64,000 nucleotides of DNA, from the NCBI GenBank assembly GCA_026874595.1, contig CM049309.1, forward strand, positions 49,762,079 through 49,826,078, written 5' to 3'. Below the pieces are notes generated by a model. That model ran no database searches and had not been told where the DNA came from. It saw only the letters and a program-made list of their open reading frames with translations. The stretch's first letter is position 1, and each line of letters opens with the position of its first letter. Position numbers and translations under genes: made by a program. This stretch comes from Sipunculus nudus. Lineage: Eukaryota > Annelida > Sipuncula > Golfingiida > Sipunculidae. Below, piece after piece: positions 12,509 to 25,100 of the stretch.

Positions 12509-12946
12509 GTGTAAAACAAAAGACCAGGTTAATAAAGAAAGGTATTTAATGACATATATTCAGTCTGTAACAAATATCACAACATCATTCAAAATTATCA
12601 TCCTGTGAACAGTTGCTTCTGAACAATAATGGAAACAATTTACTACCCAGGTAGTCTGCAGGGTGGATAATGGACGGATTCTGATATGACAAGTGTGCTG
12701 CACATTCAACATTAAAACATATTCATCATTAAAATGTGACAATTACTTACTAATGATGTAAGAATGACATGACAACCCGATGGTACAGAATATCAAATTT
12801 GCAGTGTGTATAAAAATCAAAATGTGTTTATGTTATAGTAGTTGTATATTCTGCCTATTTAGGCAGCCAGGTCTCAATATAATAAACATATTGTATATTT
12901 TTTATATTAATCAGTTAACTGGTAAAGAATTCATTTTATGAATATT

Positions 12947-12952
12947 TTTATT
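12947..12952 (-). terminator. DNAI4: AATAAA poly(A) signal of DNAI4
   Basis: First canonical hexamer on the minus strand after the DNAI4 stop, about 175 bases downstream. Confidence 0.5.
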
Positions 12953-13124
12953 CAGATATCCTGTACATAATGTTAAATTGTTTTGTGTAACAATATCTGT
13001 GTAATCTTCCTGCAACTGTATGCAAAGTAAAGAGGGTTTTGATGCTTAATATCTCTTTGTATGTCCAGCTTGTGCAACTCTTCATTAAAAAAGGACAATT
13101 TGGCTATAATCCAGTGGGTATTGT

Positions 13125-13184
13125 TCATTTGCTGTCGAGCTGACTGGCTACAGAAGCCTGCATAATCTTATTCAGTGTTTCTGT
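13125..13184 (-). CDS. DNAI4: DNAI4 exon 24 (terminal)
   Basis: 19 codons and TGA: TETLNKIMQASVASQLDSK. Acceptor TTACAG. A short helical C-terminal tail, as expected for the family. Confidence 0.85.
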   Translation of the reverse strand, partial: TETLNKIMQASVASQLDSK

Positions 13185-16100
13185 CTGTAATAAAGTAAAG
13201 GAATACAACTCTTAAGTGAAGGTGACACAATAACATAGCAAGTTTAAATGTTTTAAAACACAATTTTAGGCAAAAAAAAGGAATGGTTCTCAGGCACTTT
13301 TTTTCATAAATAAGTGTGAGCAGGCAATTTAAAACAATTTTTTTGTATGTTTCAATAAAAATGTCATATGATCAAGGAATAGCATGATGATAATAGATTT
13401 TTTTTAACCAGGTAAAAGCACTACATAACAAAGGTAATCTTATCAAAATTGTATTATTTTATCTTCTTGAAAGATGAAAATCAAAATAAACACTTTTGAT
13501 GTCAGGGGTTAAAATTGATGCGGGCGGTGCCTGAGAACCATACCACTGTTTGTTTGTCAACTGTTTATCTCTAATGTAATCAGCTGAGCACATGGTTAAG
13601 TAAGTATATAACAACAGTAAAGGAGAAACCACAGAACAAATATGGTATCAGCTTGCAAACTATGTTTAAGCCATAGAAGTCACAGTAGTCTTATTCAATG
13701 AAATATATTCATCATGTTAAGTGTGGTTTTATGACTACAGTGTATTAGAAACCATAACTAGAATATCAGCAGAAGCTGACAAAAGCCCTCAGCCAAAACA
13801 ACAGTGTTTAGAGATGGTAACAGTAACAAGTACTAAATATCTGTTCTCACATGGATGTTTATCTGTACATGTCTCAGTTATAAATTTAAAATGGAGAGGT
13901 ATGTACCATGATTCATAACAATCCACCAAATGCTTCCTGAAAAATAAGCTTCTATGTTTTATTCTATTATAAGCTCTGTGACCTTGAAAAGTAGGTCAAG
14001 GTCACCCATCTTCGAACTTTACCGAGATTTTGTAGATATACGTCTTCACCAAAGAAATAAAATTCCTCTTGTGAATCCTTTTAGAGATATCCCACTCACA
14101 AGGCCAAAGTTGAAAAATCCAAGAAAAATTCATTAAAAATCAGAAATTGCAGGTGGCCCCCCCAAACTTGTGCAGCAGTTACAGACCATCAGTCCCTATG
14201 ATCATAGTAAGAATTGTTAAAAAATCCACCCAATGGTTTCTGAGAAATAAGCTTCTAAATGTTTTTTCTATAATCAGCTCTAAAACGTAGAAAAATAGGT
14301 CAAGGTCACCCATCTTCTAACTTGACAGAGATTTTGTCAATATACATCTTAACCGAAAAAATAAAATTCCTACGGTGAATCCTTTTAGAGATATCCTGCT
14401 CACAAGCCCAAAGTTGAAAAATCCAATAAAAATTCATTAAAAATCAGAAATTGTAGGTGGCGCCACCAAACTTGTGAAGCAGGTACAGACTATCAGTCCT
14501 AATAATCATAGTAAGTTTTGTGAAAATCCACCAAATGGTTCCTGAGTAATAAGCATCTTAGTGTTTTTCTATAATCAGCTCTAAAATGTAGAAAAATAGG
14601 TCAAGGTCACCCATCTTCGAACTTGACCTAGATTTTGTCGATATACATCTTTACCGAGGAAATGAAATTCTGACGGTGAATCCTTTTCAAGATATCCCGC
14701 TCACAAGGTAAAAGTTAACGGACGCCGGACGGACGGACGGACGGACAGCTTGGGTGACGACAATAGCCCATCAGCCTAAGGGCTGAGGGCTAACAAAAAA
14801 CACCCAAACCAGAGAGAATGGACCCCACAACTATGTACAGTTGGCATGGCATGCAGTGAAACATGGATAGCAGAATACAGTACTAGAAGTCTGTGTTATT
14901 ATCTGAGAGTTTTAATACACTGCGGTATGGGATTGGTGACCTCAAAATCCTTTAGATCATGTTGCTTTCATAGGGTGAATATGTGGTAATCAGGTGTCAT
15001 GATGGCGTAACCGCACATGGTGTGTGGATCCAATTCTCCATGGAAAATTCCAATTTACTGTGTGTCTCATTCTACATTCCACATACCATATACCAAAGGC
15101 CATATACAGCAGGCTTATGATAAAAAATCATTTCAAACTTTCAGTCATGCACTTCCATTTAGACATTTCTGTGGGATGGTTAACCTGTGTTGTTATGGTG
15201 CTATGTCCTAATTAAGACACACAAGAATCTTTTGTATTGTACTTTGTGATTGAATATAGGCCAGAGTAACATAACAAATTGGCCAATAATGTATTTCCTT
15301 ACAAAGTAAGAATGGGGCTAGAGTTAGACTGATGCTCTGCTCAGTTGCTCTGCAACTGAGATTTATGATTTCATCAGCACTGCAAAGCCGTAACGATGCG
15401 GGGTACCAGGGAAGCTGGGGGTTACATATGTGCATGTCCTTGCCTGTCCAAGACAGGCAGAAAGGCGTTATTACAACCCCTGATAAAAACTTTGGAACAA
15501 AAAAAACTTCTGCATGCTGCATTCCACACACCAAGTAAACACACAGCTTACATAGTTTTATGATCATCCTTATCTTGGTTTACAACATAACCTGTCTCTG
15601 GACTTACCTGTTTATCATGAGGATCAGACATACACCTGAGCTGATATACAGACACCTGGCCTTCATTATCTCCCACAAGGACACACTGAAGATAATAAAC
15701 CACAGGTGTACAATACATAGGAAAATGATCACCAATAGAACTGTAATATTGGAAGAAAAGAAAATACTGATGTGATAACATAAAATTTAGTTCAATTATA
15801 GTTTCTCTTCCATTATTTGTATGGGACACACTGAAAAAATAATTGCAAACTATATATATTTGTTAATCATTATCATTAAAACAGCTCTGCCATACACCTC
15901 CAGCTACTGCTATATAATCATGAAATTATAAGTCATGTTTAATGTAGTATTGATCATTAATCTTTTGAAAATGAAACATTCTCTAAAATTATAGACTTAA
16001 TGGAATTGGCTATTCCATTTTAATATTAACAAGGCCTACAGGCCTAATGCGAACCTGTGCAAAGTTTGGGAGTGTGAATGGAGGTTTATTTTTAAAATTT

Positions 16101-19100
16101 AATATTGATCTTTTTAAGTCCTGCATATCTACCTTAGTCATTATGATTTCAGCAAAATGGACATTTCGGACCTGCAAGTTTCAGACTAGGACATTTTAAA
16201 ACTAGAATATGGGTAGCCAACAAGCGACTATGTGTATCCACAGAAATCAGAGTGGGACAGGTGAAGTGTGGCATGGATTAAGTGGCAAGGGGAATAGAGT
16301 GAGGTGTGTTGTGTATTAGCATGGATGTCTGCAGCTTAAACGTGAATGTAGGTGGTGCCACCTGTCATAAAATCAAGAAAATTGTCCAGGATGAATAAAC
16401 CTGCAAAATTTCAGGTGGATAATTCAAACCACTGGTCAGATATGAGTGATTTTATCCCAGGGCAGATGAACAGATGGACTCTGTGCATAAGTGTGACAGG
16501 TGGCGCCACCAGTTTTGCCTACGATGAAGAGCTATGTGAGATCTATACACATGAAAAATTTTGGCCTAATCGGTCAAAAGGTTCCCGAGATATGAGCTTG
16601 GATGTCTGCAGAGTAAATGTGAATGTAGGTTGTTCACCTGTCATAAAATCAAGAAAGCTGTCCAGGATGTATAAACCTGCAAAATTTCAGGTGGATAAGT
16701 CAAACCACTGCTGAGATATGAGTGATATTATCCCAAGGTAGATGAACAGATGGATGCTGTGCATAAATGGTTGCAGGTGGCGCCACCGGTTTTGCCTATG
16801 ATGAAGAGCTATGTGAGATCTACACACATGCAAAATTTTGGCCCAATCTGTCAAACAGTTCCCGAGATATGAGCTTGGATGTCTGCAGAGTAAATGTGAA
16901 TGTAGGTGGCGCCACCTGTCATTAAATTGAGAAAGCTGTCTAGGATATATAAACCTGCAAAATTTCAGGTGGAAGAGTCAAACCACTGCTGAGATATGAG
17001 TGATATTATCCCAAGGCAGATGAACAGATGGACGCTGTGCATAAGTGGTTGCAGGTGGCGCCACCATTTTTAGTGTATGTTATAAAGCTATCAAAGGGCT
17101 ACATTTGTGCAAAATTTTAGCCTCTAGGTCAAACGGTTTCCGAGATATGCGGGTTTATGTGTGGAAACAGACACACTTGGGCAGCAAGGAAAGGTCAGAG
17201 GTCAACAAAAAATGAGGGTGCAGCAGTTCACATGTGACCTGATGATAAACCCGATTCACTTAAAATGCAAACAAAGTTTTTTCAAACAGTTGAAAGATAT
17301 AGTTCCAATAATCTGGGAATTCTGCATCTAAACATTGTGTCAAGACGTCTAGACGCTGTGTCTAGACGTCTAGACACATTGTCTAGACACCCCCCCAGAG
17401 CCAGGTCTGTTGCCATTGTGATGTCTGGACCCCACCTGTTTGTACTGAGTGACCTCTTGACTTGGCTGCTGAAACTCAGCATATTGTCAAATCTGTTTTC
17501 AAATACAGAAAGCCTTTTCAATTGGCTACAATGCTTTTTTAAAACTGTATATACCCAATCTATTCTTATAAAACTGGCAGAACCCTACCATAGAATAATT
17601 CTTGTAAAGTTTAAACCAATCAGCTTAACAGTTTCATCATAAATCAGTGTAAAAGCTAGAAGAGTTTAAAATTACATTTTCGCTTGTAAAAAACACATCA
17701 ATGTAGGTGGCGCCACCAATACCTCAAAATCAGATATGACATATGTGACAAACACTGATAAAAAATTTGGTGATTATAGCTACAGCCGTTTCTGAGATTT
17801 AAATTTTAGTGTGCCTTTTTGGACAGATGACTAAGTTCAAACTCGGCCAAAAATCTCCGAATTGGAACCATTCAAATAATCTTGAGAGAGATTGTTCCAG
17901 GGATCATTTCTGTGAAATATTCGACAATTTTGCTGGACAGTTTAAGAAAAGAAGATTTTTAAAGGCTTTTAAGTTTTTTCTCTATAAAATCTAAATTAAT
18001 GCAGATACCCAATAATAAGCTCCAGGGCACCAAGTTTCACATGTGACTAATTCTTACATGTAATTTGGAGCTGCTAGCTCCGAGGGTTTCCCACTTACAG
18101 CCATGGACGGCGGAAAGCCAGCCCTGGACGGCGGGCGGCGGATGGACAGCTGCGCCATCGTATAAGCTCACAGGTTCGCTAAAAATCTTGTGTAAACTTA
18201 TTTTATAGGAAGCTGAAGATACTTACATCTGAATTTTTGGCAAATGTGACTGCACTCAGTCTAATTCCAGGCATGGGGTTATTCACAATAATAGGGTCCA
18301 ATCTGTAAACCAGAGTAAAGGATAGTCATATAGAAATGTAGCAGCTAAAAACACAGAATTTACCAAAGCAGTATGATAATACAAGTGGCCCATGGGCCAT
18401 GACGCTCAGCTAATTTTGACTAGGTGCTCATGTTTTTTATTAATGTTATATATTGTCTGTGAGAATAGCCTCTGGCTAAAGTTACAGTGTTGAAAAAAAT
18501 TGACAGAAAATAAAAATTTCAGGATTCATAGGAGACCTGCCCAGGACCCCCCTGAATTTCAAAATAGAGGGTTCCAAAGAAAATAGATACAATTTGTACC
18601 CTGTCTATCTGGCAAAATCATGTTACTGGTCCATAGCTAGCAGAATATAGAACACCATGATCCAATTTCAGGTTTCCAAGGAGAATTGCCAAGGATTTCC
18701 CTGAATGTCATGTTAGAAGATTCTAGGCCTAATGGATACAATTTGTGTCCTGTCTGACTGTTTTGGTGGTTATATGACATCTTTTCTGATAGAATGCAAA
18801 ATATAGGTCATGGTGACCTAATTTCAGTTTTCCAGGACACTGGCCAAGGACGTCTCAGAATGTTACATAAGAAGATTCTAGGCCTTACAGATACAATGTG
18901 TGCCCTATCTGACTTTCTGGGTGCTCAAAATCCTGTTTTCAGCCTGTAGGTCACAAAATGTAGGTCACCATGACCTAATTTCAGGTTTCCAAGGAGATTT
19001 GCTTAGGACCTCCCAGGATGTTGCATCAGAAGATTCTAGGCCTAAAAGATATGATTTGTGCCCATTTGACATTCAGGAGGCTCAACATCAGGTTTTTGTC

Positions 19101-22100
19101 GTGTAGGTCACAGAATATAGGTCACAGTTACCTAGTTTCAGTTTTCTAAGGACGTTTGCCAAGGACCTCCCTTCATGTCATGTTTGAGGATTCTAGTGGA
19201 TCTTATGGATACTATTTGTTCCCCATCTGACCTTCTGGGTGCCCGTAAGTCACAAATATAGGTCACCATGACCTAATTTCAGGTTTCCGAGATTTGCCTA
19301 GAAACTTCCAGGATATTGATTTAGAAGATTCTAGGCCTCATATTTATACCATTTGTCCCCATCTGACATTCAGGGTGCTTAAAATCATGTTTTAGGCCTG
19401 TAAGTAAAACAATATAGGTCACCATGACCTAATTTCAGGTTTCCAAGGAGATTTGCCAAGAAACTCGGAGGATATTGTGTTAGAAGATTCTTGGCCTCAT
19501 AAATACAATTTGTCCCCATCTGACATTCAGAGTGCTCATATGACATCTTTTCCCTGTAGGTCGCAGAATATAGTTCACGGTGACCTAGTTTCAGGTTTCC
19601 AAGGACATTTGCCTATGATCTCCCAAAATAACAGGTTAGAGGTTTCTAGGCCAAATGGATACAATTTGCGCCCCTCCTGACTGTCTGGGTGCCTGAAATC
19701 ATGTTTTCAGCCTGTAGGTTAAAAAATATAGGTCACCATGACCTAATTTCAAGTTTCCAAAGAGATTTGCCTAGAAACTCCCAGGATATTGAGTTAGAAG
19801 ATTTAAGGCCCTCACATCCAGATTTGTCACCATCTGACATTTAGGGTGCTCAAAATCATGTTTTCGGCCTGGAAGTAAAAAAAAATATTGAACACCATGA
19901 TTTATTTTCAGGTTTCCAAGGATATTTGCCTCGGACCTCCCTGAATGTCACATTGGAGGATTCTAGGCCTTATTGCTTCAATTTGTGCCCTGTCTGACTA
20001 ACTGATATTAAAAATCCTTGTTTTTGGCCCAAAGGTCATAAAATATAGGTCTCCATGACCTAATTTCAGGTTTCCAAGGAGATTTGCCTAGAAACTCCTA
20101 GGATATTGTGTTAGAAGATTCTAGGCCTCACAGATATGATTTGTCCCTATCTGACATTCAGGGTGCTCATATGACATCTTTTCCCAATAGGTCGCAGAAT
20201 ATAGGTCACAGTGACCTAGTTTCAGGATTCTGAAGACATTTGCCTAGGATCTCCCAAAATGTTAGGTTAGAGATTTCTAGGTCTAATGGATACAATTTGT
20301 GCCCTGGCTGACTGTCTGGGTGCTCCAAATCATGTTTTCAGCCTGTAGGTCACAAAATATGGGTCACCATGACCTAATTTTTGGTTTTCAAGGAGATTTG
20401 CCCAGGACCTCCCTGGATGTACAGCAAGAAATTTCTAGGTCTAACAGTTATTATTTGTGCCCTGTTAACGGACGGAAGGCCTGACAGCCGAATGGCCGGC
20501 TGAAAGCTGGACAAAGGGTGATCGCTATAGCTCAGATGACTTACAGGCAGCTGAGCTAAAAACACATATTAACATCACACTGAACTAGTAAACTGTTCAC
20601 TGGAGTTAAACAATTATATACATTGGCAAATTCATGTATTTTTTTACCATTCAGCAAGAAATATCCACATCAGTAAAAGGTGTACTTAATAGCCACTGAT
20701 AAGAAATTATTAGCATCATCTTTCACAAATTTTAACATATGCAACTAAAGCAGGTTATGGAAGAAAAAGTTTCATTAGTGGCCCATATCAAGATAATTAA
20801 AACTTGGGTTCTACATAACTCAAGGTCCAAATGTCTTAGATGCATATTTAAAAAAAAATAAAAATAGAACCTGACTGGCTGAGACAAGCGTAGTTTTTTT
20901 TTATTTTGTTTGATGGGTGCTAAGTCGAGTTAAGGTGAGATTATGGATGATGGAGATCAAGGTAGTGATGGAACCTCCACCTCTTTTCCTTGGATATGCC
21001 TCTTTATGAAATCAATCAAACTAAAACTAAGTCTCTGGTATTAAGAATTTCTTAGTGCTACTTACGTGCTTTGTGACAGGTCCCACACTTCCACCGCTCC
21101 CTCATTCACACAAGCAAATACTGTTGATGATTTGGGTGACCAACTGACATCATGAACTGCTTTCTGAAACATCAGATAAACAATAGCATGAGGTCTGATC
21201 TTTACAAAACTGATCCACAGTACCAATAGACTGACTTGTTTGTCTTTATTATGCCTTCATATGGACACTGTATGAAAGTGCCAGACAATGAGTCTTAAAT
21301 GCAAAAAAGGCTCTAAAGATAAAACCTTCTACTTTCAATGCATTAATATCAAAACTTGGCTCTGTGTATACACAGAGTGGGAATGACAGCTGTCTGTCAA
21401 TATCTGATATATGCAAAAGTGACCAAATATTTGTATCAAGTGCTTTTTGCATCTTTATTAGTGTGAGACTGATTTCAATAGATACACTAAGAAAATCATT
21501 TTTAATTTAAGGGATTATGAATTGATTGGAAAGAGGTTTGATTGACAGTAGGAGGATTAATACATTAAGTCCTTACAATATGAATGGCAGATCTAGTAAC
21601 CTAGCTCTGCCAATGAAGGTGACGGGGTTATGTGATCGGCTGGGTTTGTGTGTGTCAGAGCCGTATCTTCAAAAGTTTGAATGGATTTCAATGAAATTTC
21701 GTGAAACGATTAATCACGGTTGAAAGAAGAAAACTTTTAATTTGAATTAATACATGGGATGATGAATTAACAGTAAATATCAGCTCACTTTTTCAATGAA
21801 TATCAGTGAACAGAAGTGGAATGTCAGGAGAAGGGTTCTTTAACATTTGAGGCAGGCCAGGATGTGAATATCAAGTTGGTGATGGTGGTATGCAATCTGT
21901 GAGTGCATTCTCGTTAAGACTAGTTATTGTGCGAGGGTGTTTGTTAGGGATGTAACAATGCAATGAAGAACCCATGCATTGAACTGCATGCCCTCAGTTT
22001 AACTGTAATTGTTTATTAACCTCTGAATCAATTCATTTCTATATTCAGTTATTGAGGAAGTACGACTTACCTCATATAGAATCCTTGCTAACAGGAGAAA

Positions 22101-25100
22101 TGTTATCCAAAAGGGAATGGTCAAAACTGATGGTTAGTAAGTTAGTGCAATATGAACAGGTTGAATATTCTGTAGATACAATTGATGATACAGAGTTTCC
22201 TCTATTTTTAACTGTTGAGCCAGAAAGCTTTTCACAAAGTTCACTCTAGGAATGTGGAAATAATATTCCTGGATCTCTGAGGAAGATATCATTTATGGTC
22301 AAACTATTAGCCATGTATGACACACTAACGTGTTCGTGCGAGATATTATGTCATATGTATGGGAAATTCTATACTTATCCAATATTTCATGTCTTAATAT
22401 CGTGTGATCATACGTCAAATAATAGGGTTGGAATTTTGGATGGATATAAATGATATGCTTTAAATCCAAGAAGCTATCTCGCTTCATCATTTAGGTGATC
22501 ATGATATGGTATGCTTAATGTTTGGTCAAGAGGCAAGAATTATTTCTAACCTTAATCATTTACTTTTTGTTCACATATGTGCTCAATGTTTTCAAACTGA
22601 TTGACCTTCATTAAAGCAAATTCTACCAGAATTTATGAAGTGGTTATAAAATGATAAAGTCGGCTATTATCTAACCTTTAAACTAAAGTTTGTCTTTACT
22701 TTTTGACAGGATGTGTGTAATGGGCATATGCACCATATTCCATATGTTATCAACAGGTTGTACTATTATTATTATAATTATTGTTATTAGTATTATTATT
22801 ATCATTTCAGAATTGTATAACAAATTTGATTGTATGCTCTTCATTTTACGGAGGAATAAAGATTATCAATCAATAAATCAATCATGCATTGAACTGCATG
22901 CCCTCAGCTTAATTGTAATTGTTTATTAACCTCTGAATCAATTCATTTTGAATACCCACTGTCTGTGACAAATAAAAGGGAGAGCTATATTTTTCTTATA
23001 TATTGTTCAACAATTTACTAACATACATTTTGGTAAAATGGCTTTTATTTTTCAAAATGTCTGAAATTTACCTCTTAAGTTAGAATTGAATGGAGAACTG
23101 AACCAAAGGTAAAGGATCAATAATTGAATGGATACTAAGGGCCCTCTTAATACACAGGCTTAGTGCTGGTTATTAATTTCTCGTTAAGACTAGTTGTTGT
23201 GCCTGAGTGTTGGTTATTAACTTACGGTGGAGGAGTGGAAGGTGAGGACTGGTTTGAGTCTGTCCTGATGCCAAAGTCGGATGCTCCAGTCCCCACTACA
23301 GCTCAGGAAGGCGTCCGGTAAGAATGGGGACCACTGGATCCTGTACACTGGGCCCTACAATATGAGAGGTTAAATATACAGATCAGGAACAAATCCCGTA
23401 AGAACAGAGACCCCTTAAATAAACAGCCATGTTCTTCCCTTTGTCAGAAAAATAGCAAAAATTTCCTCTCATTTAATTTATTTCCAAATTATAATATTCA
23501 TTCCTCACCATGCAGTCACTGCAGGGTCCACATTGTATCTAAAATACAGTTGGCTATTGGACAAATCATATGTCTTTCAACTCATTTCTAATCATTGATG
23601 TTTTCCAGGCTTATTATTCATGGCCCTAGAGACATTGCTAAATGCCAGACATTACTATCCATTGGATCGTCAAGTAACATTAACATATGATACAGGTACA
23701 ATACAGCTGCCATTTGAAACAGTAAAGAACAGTGTGACAGGTTTTGAAGTGAGAACTCACTGTGTGGCCCTCGTATGTGTCCAGGTACTGTTCATTGTAG
23801 GAACATGAGCACTTGTGGATGTACCCTTCTTCTGACCCAGCCAGGTAACTGTCAAAATAAAAAGCAGGTACTGATCAAGAGCTCATGTTAATATTTAAAG
23901 GTACAAAAATGCAACAGTATGTGCATTATCTCACACTTGGCTTGTAGCAAAGGTTTCCCTGCAAACCATCCCAGCACACAGACTCAGTATCTCTGATATG
24001 AAAGTTTAAAATTTTGTTATGGTTCTGTGTGTGAGTAAACACATTCAATGTCGCACATGTGATAACTCCCAAACAAGGAGAAGAAAAATGAAAGAAGAAA
24101 CATGGAAGAAACATCAGTTTGAAGCTTGAACAAATCTTGATTTGCTGAGTTGCACAATGTGGCCACCAGATGGCGTACAATACTACATGCTATGTTTTAC
24201 ATTTTGCACAGTGTAAGTTTTTTTCCCACAAGTATACAGGAGTAAGCAAACAGTTTCAGAACAAAATACTGGAATAAATTATAATATTGTAAGGAGACAA
24301 CACTATACTTAATCAGTTCATGTGTATCTAACATACCTGGTATGTAAAAAGGTGCTTTTACAGATTAATTAGTCTAAGATGACTTAAAGGGACATAATCA
24401 GGGGCAATATTAAGCCTATTCTTTCACACCATCAGTTCAGTTTTGCTTTATACAATAGTTTCCCACCACACAGTCCCTGTACTGCACATTAGCTGTTTAA
24501 CACCTTGTTATGGCTCCAGGTGTTTGTAAACACAGTCTATGTGTGTCTGTTCACCATAACAAGTCCGTGTGACCAGAGGTCCGATTGTGAGCCGCAAAAC
24601 CGATGTTTCAGCCAGCGGGAATATTTTAGGGGTCAAGTCAGTTAGAGCATCTCATGATTGGCGTTTTTTTTTTTTGCCTGGCGAAGTACAGAGTCCCATC
24701 TGCTATATTTACGTTGACACCTGTGATCTCGCCCGATCCACTGTTTTGAACACTTGTTTACAGGAGTAAGCAAACAATTTCAGAGCAATATTTTGGCAGG
24801 TAGCAATTTATTTTAAAGGAAAGAAGATATTTTATTTGTGTTAATTCAACATGCTTTATAGGTGATTGGGCCCCTTTAAGAAAATACCTCAGTCATTGAT
24901 CTATCAGGTATTAATAGTCACTTGTGATATCACAAGATGATGAACAGGTTACAGGATACCATGGTAACAGAGAGAAGGGATTCTGTAATATATCTTAATT
25001 TTTAGTAATTGTGCTCTTGGTAATGATTTCATCTACTTTTGCTCTCAGTTTTGTAAAGTGCTTTTGATAACTGTTCTGTTGAATTAGTGCTGTATAAATT

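Larger units (their letters stand above)
12391..13124 (-). other. DNAI4: DNAI4 3'UTR and adjacent downstream DNA
   Basis: Sequence downstream of the DNAI4 stop (13125-13127). The nearest canonical AATAAA on the minus strand is at 12952-12947, giving a 3'UTR of roughly 190 bases. The rest is AT-rich and featureless. Confidence 0.5.
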
